Position numbers and translations under genes: made by a program. This document shows positions 30,175-31,572 of a stretch of DNA of 31,572 bases, piece after piece (position 1 is the stretch's first letter; every line of letters begins with the position of its first letter). The DNA lies in the NCBI GenBank assembly GCA_047971485.1, contig JBKDZR010000153.1, forward strand, positions 1 through 31,572, given 5' to 3'. Origin of the DNA: JBKDZR01 sp047971485. GTDB lineage: Bacteria > Pseudomonadota > Alphaproteobacteria > Rhodobacterales > Rhodobacteraceae. Under the pieces are notes generated by a model, which did no database searches, was not told the origin of the DNA, and saw only the letters and a list, made by a program, of their open reading frames with translations.

Positions 30175-31572
30175 CAGCCGCGATCCCGCAGCCCCATCAA
30201 CGCAGCGGCAAAGGGGTTGTCCGGATCAATCGGCTTGTCGCGACGCGGTTTCGCTTCGTAGACCTTGGGCCCCGAGGGTTTTTCATCCCCGCGCCGTCCC
30301 TTGCCCCCGGGCTTGCCCTTTTTCTGGGGCCGCCGCCCGGCGTTCTGATCCGGTTTGCCACCGCCCTGATGCCCCCCCTGACGACGCGGACCGGTGTTGC
30401 GGCGGCGCGGGGCCCAGGTGAAGGTGTAGAAGACCTCGGTCTCGGCGGGCGCGTCAGCCGTGGGCGCGGCAGAAGTATGGCCCTCGGCCGGCCCGTCCTG
30501 AGGAACGACGTCCACAATCGGCGCTTCGGGTGCAGGACCTTCGGCGACCTCGGCTTCGGGCAGGGCCGGATCGGTCGCCGGCTGGTCGGTGACAGGGTCT
30601 GCCCCCGTTCCGGCCGGCGCCTCTGCTGCGCCAACCTCGGCGGTTTGATCGGCCACAGTGGGGGCAGCCCCAGCCACCGTTTCCGCGCCAGATGCCTCGG
30701 TCGCGGCGGGGGCCTCCGGTGCCGGAACACGGACCTTGGCCCGTTCCCCCCGTTCGGCAGCATAGCCCAACCCCTGCATCAACACAGAGAATTGTTCCAG
30801 CGTCATGCCGGTGATCGACAGCATGTCTGGCGTCGCTTCAAAGCCGGCCCGGCTGTCCTGGGCGCGCAACATGTCGGCCAGCCGTTCCAGCATGTCGATG
30901 CGGATCGCCCGTTCCCCCGCCGCACGATAACCAGCCAGGGTGTGATACATGGGATCCACGCCCTGACGCACCGGCACGGTCACCAGGCCCGGGGGCGGGC
31001 TTTCGGGGAATTCATCCAGATTGTTGGCCAGCGACCACAACACCAACCGCAGCCGGGTCGGCGCGGGTTTCAGCAGCAGCGGCATGAAGATGGTGAACTG
31101 ACCGAACCGGATCCCGTGCTTGCGCAGCGTGCCCCGGGCCTGCTGATCCAGGGCCTTGACCTCATCGGCCACATCGGCGCGCGGCAGAACGCCCATCGCC
31201 TCGACCATGCGAAAGGCAAAGCCCCGGGCCAGACCGGTCAGGGCCTCATCCTTTTGCAAGACAACCAGCGGCTCGAACAGCGCGGCGATCTTGCGATCAA
31301 TGAAATGCTGAAGGCGGCGTTCCACCTTCTGCACCACATCGGGGCCAGCCTCATCATCGACGAACGCCCGGATCTGCGGTTTCAGGGGCTCGGCCCCGGC
31401 AACCAGCTTGCCCACGGCATACTGGCCCCACATCAGACCACCCTGCTCGGTAAAGTCGATCTCGGGATCTGGGGCGTTGTAGAACCGGTCCGCCAGCAGG
31501 TGATACTGCGGCGCAAGGGCCTGCAGGCTGGCCTGACGCAGGGTCTTGGCCTCATCCGGGGTGGCGGCACGA
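30174..31572 (-). CDS. Suv3-like ATP-dependent RNA helicase, C-terminal part (partial, cut by window edge)
   Basis: The frame is open from the window edge; an internal ATG at 31433 is not the start, since the 46 codons before it continue the same protein. The helicase core lies outside the window. The visible part (about 465 residues) has a helical region with FGQFTIFMPLLLKPAPTRLR and DMLSITGMTLEQFSVLMQGLG. An Ala/Glu/Pro-rich linker follows, then a basic Arg/Gly/Lys tail ending in DPDNPFAAALMGLRDRG. That layout is typical of the alphaproteobacterial helicases related to mitochondrial Suv3. They probably act in RNA turnover. The gene is coupled to the S4 protein gene by a one-base overlap. 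Confidence 0.75.
   Translation of the reverse strand, partial: RAATPDEAKTLRQASLQALAPQYHLLADRFYNAPDPEIDFTEQGGLMWGQYAVGKLVAGAEPLKPQIRAFVDDEAGPDVVQKVERRLQHFIDRKIAALFEPLVVLQKDEALTGLARGFAFRMVEAMGVLPRADVADEVKALDQQARGTLRKHGIRFGQFTIFMPLLLKPAPTRLRLVLWSLANNLDEFPESPPPGLVTVPVRQGVDPMYHTLAGYRAAGERAIRIDMLERLADMLRAQDSRAGFEATPDMLSITGMTLEQFSVLMQGLGYAAERGERAKVRVPAPEAPAATEASGAETVAGAAPTVADQTAEVGAAEAPAGTGADPVTDQPATDPALPEAEVAEGPAPEAPIVDVVPQDGPAEGHTSAAPTADAPAETEVFYTFTWAPRRRNTGPRRQGGHQGGGKPDQNAGRRPQKKGKPGGKGRRGDEKPSGPKVYEAKPRRDKPIDPDNPFAAALMGLRDRG

Overview
The window is about 31.6 kb of GC-rich DNA from an alphaproteobacterial chromosome. It most resembles the Rhodobacteraceae (Paracoccus/Rhodobacter-like). The clues are the order argH - small lipoprotein - lysA, a phaA-phaB pair, the ETF-ubiquinone oxidoreductase / TPR protein / ispE run, greA followed by a small membrane protein, a CarD-type RNA polymerase regulator, an FdxA-type 7Fe ferredoxin, and the pair Suv3-like helicase plus S4 RNA-binding protein. 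This is an inference from recognised families and gene order; no database search was possible. I found no rRNA, tRNA, CRISPR array, insertion sequence, prophage or integrase. It reads as core chromosome with a few accessory-looking genes.

Layout. 1-3.1 kb, minus strand: argH, a 51-residue lipoprotein and lysA (arginine and lysine/diaminopimelate biosynthesis), with the edge of a further gene beyond lysA. 3.3-4.2 kb, plus: a TlpA-like thioredoxin and a 31-residue membrane microprotein with its own terminator. 4.4-6.5 kb, plus: phaA and phaB, which make 3-hydroxybutyryl-CoA; two hairpins and an AT-rich promoter region with inverted repeats lie between them. 6.7-8.0 kb, minus: a DUF465 protein, a TrmN6-like methyltransferase and a DUF2007 protein. 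8.1-9.1 kb, plus: polyprenyl diphosphate synthase (quinone side chain), converging on ispE. 9.1-13.4 kb, minus: ETF-QO, a secreted TPR protein and ispE. 13.7-15.1 kb, plus: greA and a membrane protein. 15.4-18.0 kb, plus: a flavin reductase-like protein and acetyl-CoA synthetase. 18.0-20.2 kb, minus: an ABC-type ATPase with degraded catalytic motifs, overlapping a LivH/LivM-like permease. 20.5-21.8 kb, plus: O-acetylhomoserine sulfhydrylase with a 322-base, hairpin-rich upstream region. 21.9-22.6 kb, minus: a SIMPL-domain secreted protein. 22.8-26.6 kb, plus: a membrane protein with a PilP/GspC-like C-terminus and a KefB/C-type antiporter. 26.7-28.6 kb: divergent cobT and cobS (cobalamin nucleotide-loop assembly). 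28.7-31.6 kb, minus: Suv3-like helicase (cut by the window edge), S4 protein, fdxA and carD.

Several genes share pathways. phaA, phaB and acs handle acetyl-CoA. The prenyl synthase and ispE act in isoprenoid and quinone synthesis, and ETF-QO feeds electrons into the quinone pool. The most unusual object is the ABC ATPase/permease pair at 18.0-20.2 kb: both frames are open and translationally coupled, yet the ATPase lacks the Walker A lysine and the catalytic glutamate. Next are the metY upstream region, the phaB promoter region, the microprotein and the PilP-like fusion protein.
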